Part shown: piece after piece, positions 32,286 to 33,057 of the stretch
How positions within the stretch are numbered: position 1 is the first letter of the stretch
Layout: each line of letters begins with the position of its first letter
NCBI GenBank assembly: GCA_021414305.1
Contig: JAIOOS010000004.1
Span: 1 to 33,057, forward strand
Direction of reading: 5' to 3'
Length of the DNA stretch: 33,057 nucleotides
DNA from: Burkholderiales bacterium
GTDB lineage: Bacteria > Pseudomonadota > Gammaproteobacteria > Burkholderiales > Burkholderiaceae_C
The notes under the pieces: generated by a model
The model's database searches: none
What the model was told of the DNA's origin: nothing
The model's input: the letters and a program-made list of their open reading frames with translations, nothing else
Made by a program: the position numbers and the translations under genes

Positions 32286-33057
32286 TGCCCCAACTTTTGC
32301 TCGAACTGTTCTCTGAAGAAATCCCAGCGCGCATGCAAAAGGGCGCGGAAGAGGATTTGGCGAAGGCGTTTGGCGAAAAGCTGAAGGCGGCGGGCTTGGA
32401 CGCGAAGGCGATCAAGACGTTCTCCTCGCCGCGCCGTCTTGGCTTGTTCATTGACGATCTGCCCGCGAAGGCGGCGGACGTGAATGAAGAGCGCAAAGGG
32501 CCGCGCGTCGGTTCTCCTGAACAGGCGCTGCAGGGCTTCTTGAAGGGCGCAGGGCTGACGTCGATCGATCAAGTGCAGATCGTTGAGGACAAGAAGGGCT
32601 CGTTCTACGTCGCGAAGATTGAGCGCGCTGGCCGGGCGACGACGGAGATCGTGCAGGAGATCACGCCGGAGATCATTCGCGCGTTCCCGTGGCCGAAATC
32701 GATGCGCTCGCAATCGAGCGACCTGCAATGGGTGCGCCCGCTGCACAACATTTGCTGCGTGTTCGATGGCAAGGCCGTGAAGATCGCGGTCGAGGGCGTG
32801 GGCAGCGAGGCCGTGACGTGGGGCCATCGCTTCCATGCGCCAGAGGCGATGCCGGTGACGAGTGCGGCCGATCACGCTTCAAAGTTGCGCGGCGCCAAAG
32901 TTCTGATCGAGCGCGACGAGCGCAAGACGATCATTCTTGAGCAGGCCAAGAAGCTCTGCGCCGCGAAGGGGCTGGAGCTGGTCGAAGATGTCGGCCTGCT
33001 CGAAGAGGTCGCGGGGCTGGTTGAGTGGCCGGTCGTGTTGCTGGGCGACATGGACCC
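32285..33057 (+). CDS. glyS: Glycyl-tRNA synthetase beta subunit (partial, 3' end beyond window)
   Basis: The first 257 codons of glyS (about 690 in full), starting at ATG 32285 within the glyQ stop and open to the window edge. LLLELFSEEIPARM, SPRRLGLFIDDLP, ERKGPRVG and LVEWPVVLLGDMDP identify the beta subunit, which binds tRNA and assists the alpha subunit in the heterotetramer. FPWPKSMRSQSSDLQWVRPLHNI is of the alphaproteobacterial type (betaproteobacterial GlyS usually reads differently here), and codons such as TTG, GAT and GCT are common, unlike upstream genes. The missing C-terminus is due to the window end. Confidence 0.93.
   Translation, partial: MPQLLLELFSEEIPARMQKGAEEDLAKAFGEKLKAAGLDAKAIKTFSSPRRLGLFIDDLPAKAADVNEERKGPRVGSPEQALQGFLKGAGLTSIDQVQIVEDKKGSFYVAKIERAGRATTEIVQEITPEIIRAFPWPKSMRSQSSDLQWVRPLHNICCVFDGKAVKIAVEGVGSEAVTWGHRFHAPEAMPVTSAADHASKLRGAKVLIERDERKTIILEQAKKLCAAKGLELVEDVGLLEEVAGLVEWPVVLLGDMD

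Overview
The window looks like chromosomal DNA of a high-GC betaproteobacterium, most likely of the order Burkholderiales. The grounds are the 23S/5S sequences, a GC-rich third codon position in nearly every gene, and the gene orders cobW-dksA-(STAS)-hslV-hslU and corC-lnt-glyQ-glyS. It opens inside a 23S rRNA gene and closes inside glyS. I see no CRISPR array, insertion sequence, integrase, phage structural gene or tRNA gene.

Layout. 1-1211: 3' end of an rRNA operon (23S, 5S, strong terminator). 1280-4310: alpha/beta hydrolase, then HDOD and DUF2855 genes on the minus strand. 4268-5654: a compact minus-strand locus with a Cro/C1-type repressor gene, two promoters that share a TTTATCAT box, a structured leader ending in an intrinsic terminator, two very small proteins and a final terminator. 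5698-10515: amn (AMP nucleosidase) facing dadA and an unusual biotinyl-carboxyltransferase fusion. 10516-14750: small proteins, a glycine-zipper lipoprotein, a DUF72 protein, a DUF1328 membrane peptide and a NUDIX/metallo-beta-lactamase fusion. 14754-20149: minus-strand operon ppk2-icmF-CaiB/AMACR with a perfect 16-bp palindrome in front. 20222-21946: DUF4864, coaX and OsmC genes. 21936-28733: minus-strand cluster cobW, dksA, STAS protein, hslV, hslU and a TIM-barrel isomerase. 28918-33057: corC, lnt, glyQ, glyS (partial).

How the genes work together. The icmF operon and the biotinyl-carboxyltransferase both point to short and branched acyl-CoA metabolism. hslVU is the ATP-dependent protease and dksA a stringent-response regulator. 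corC-lnt-glyQS is a housekeeping run for the envelope and translation. Most genes are ordinary and tightly packed, with several 1-4 base start/stop overlaps and convergent genes whose ends touch or overlap.

Most worth a second look: (1) the repressor, leader and small-protein locus at 4268-5654, which has the parts of an undescribed attenuation switch; (2) a change of lineage and codon use inside glyQ near 31650-31815, after which glyQ and glyS look alphaproteobacterial, so the end of the contig may be a chimera; (3) the palindrome controlling ppk2-icmF; (4) the two enzyme fusions; (5) a DksA homologue with a histone-H1-like tail.
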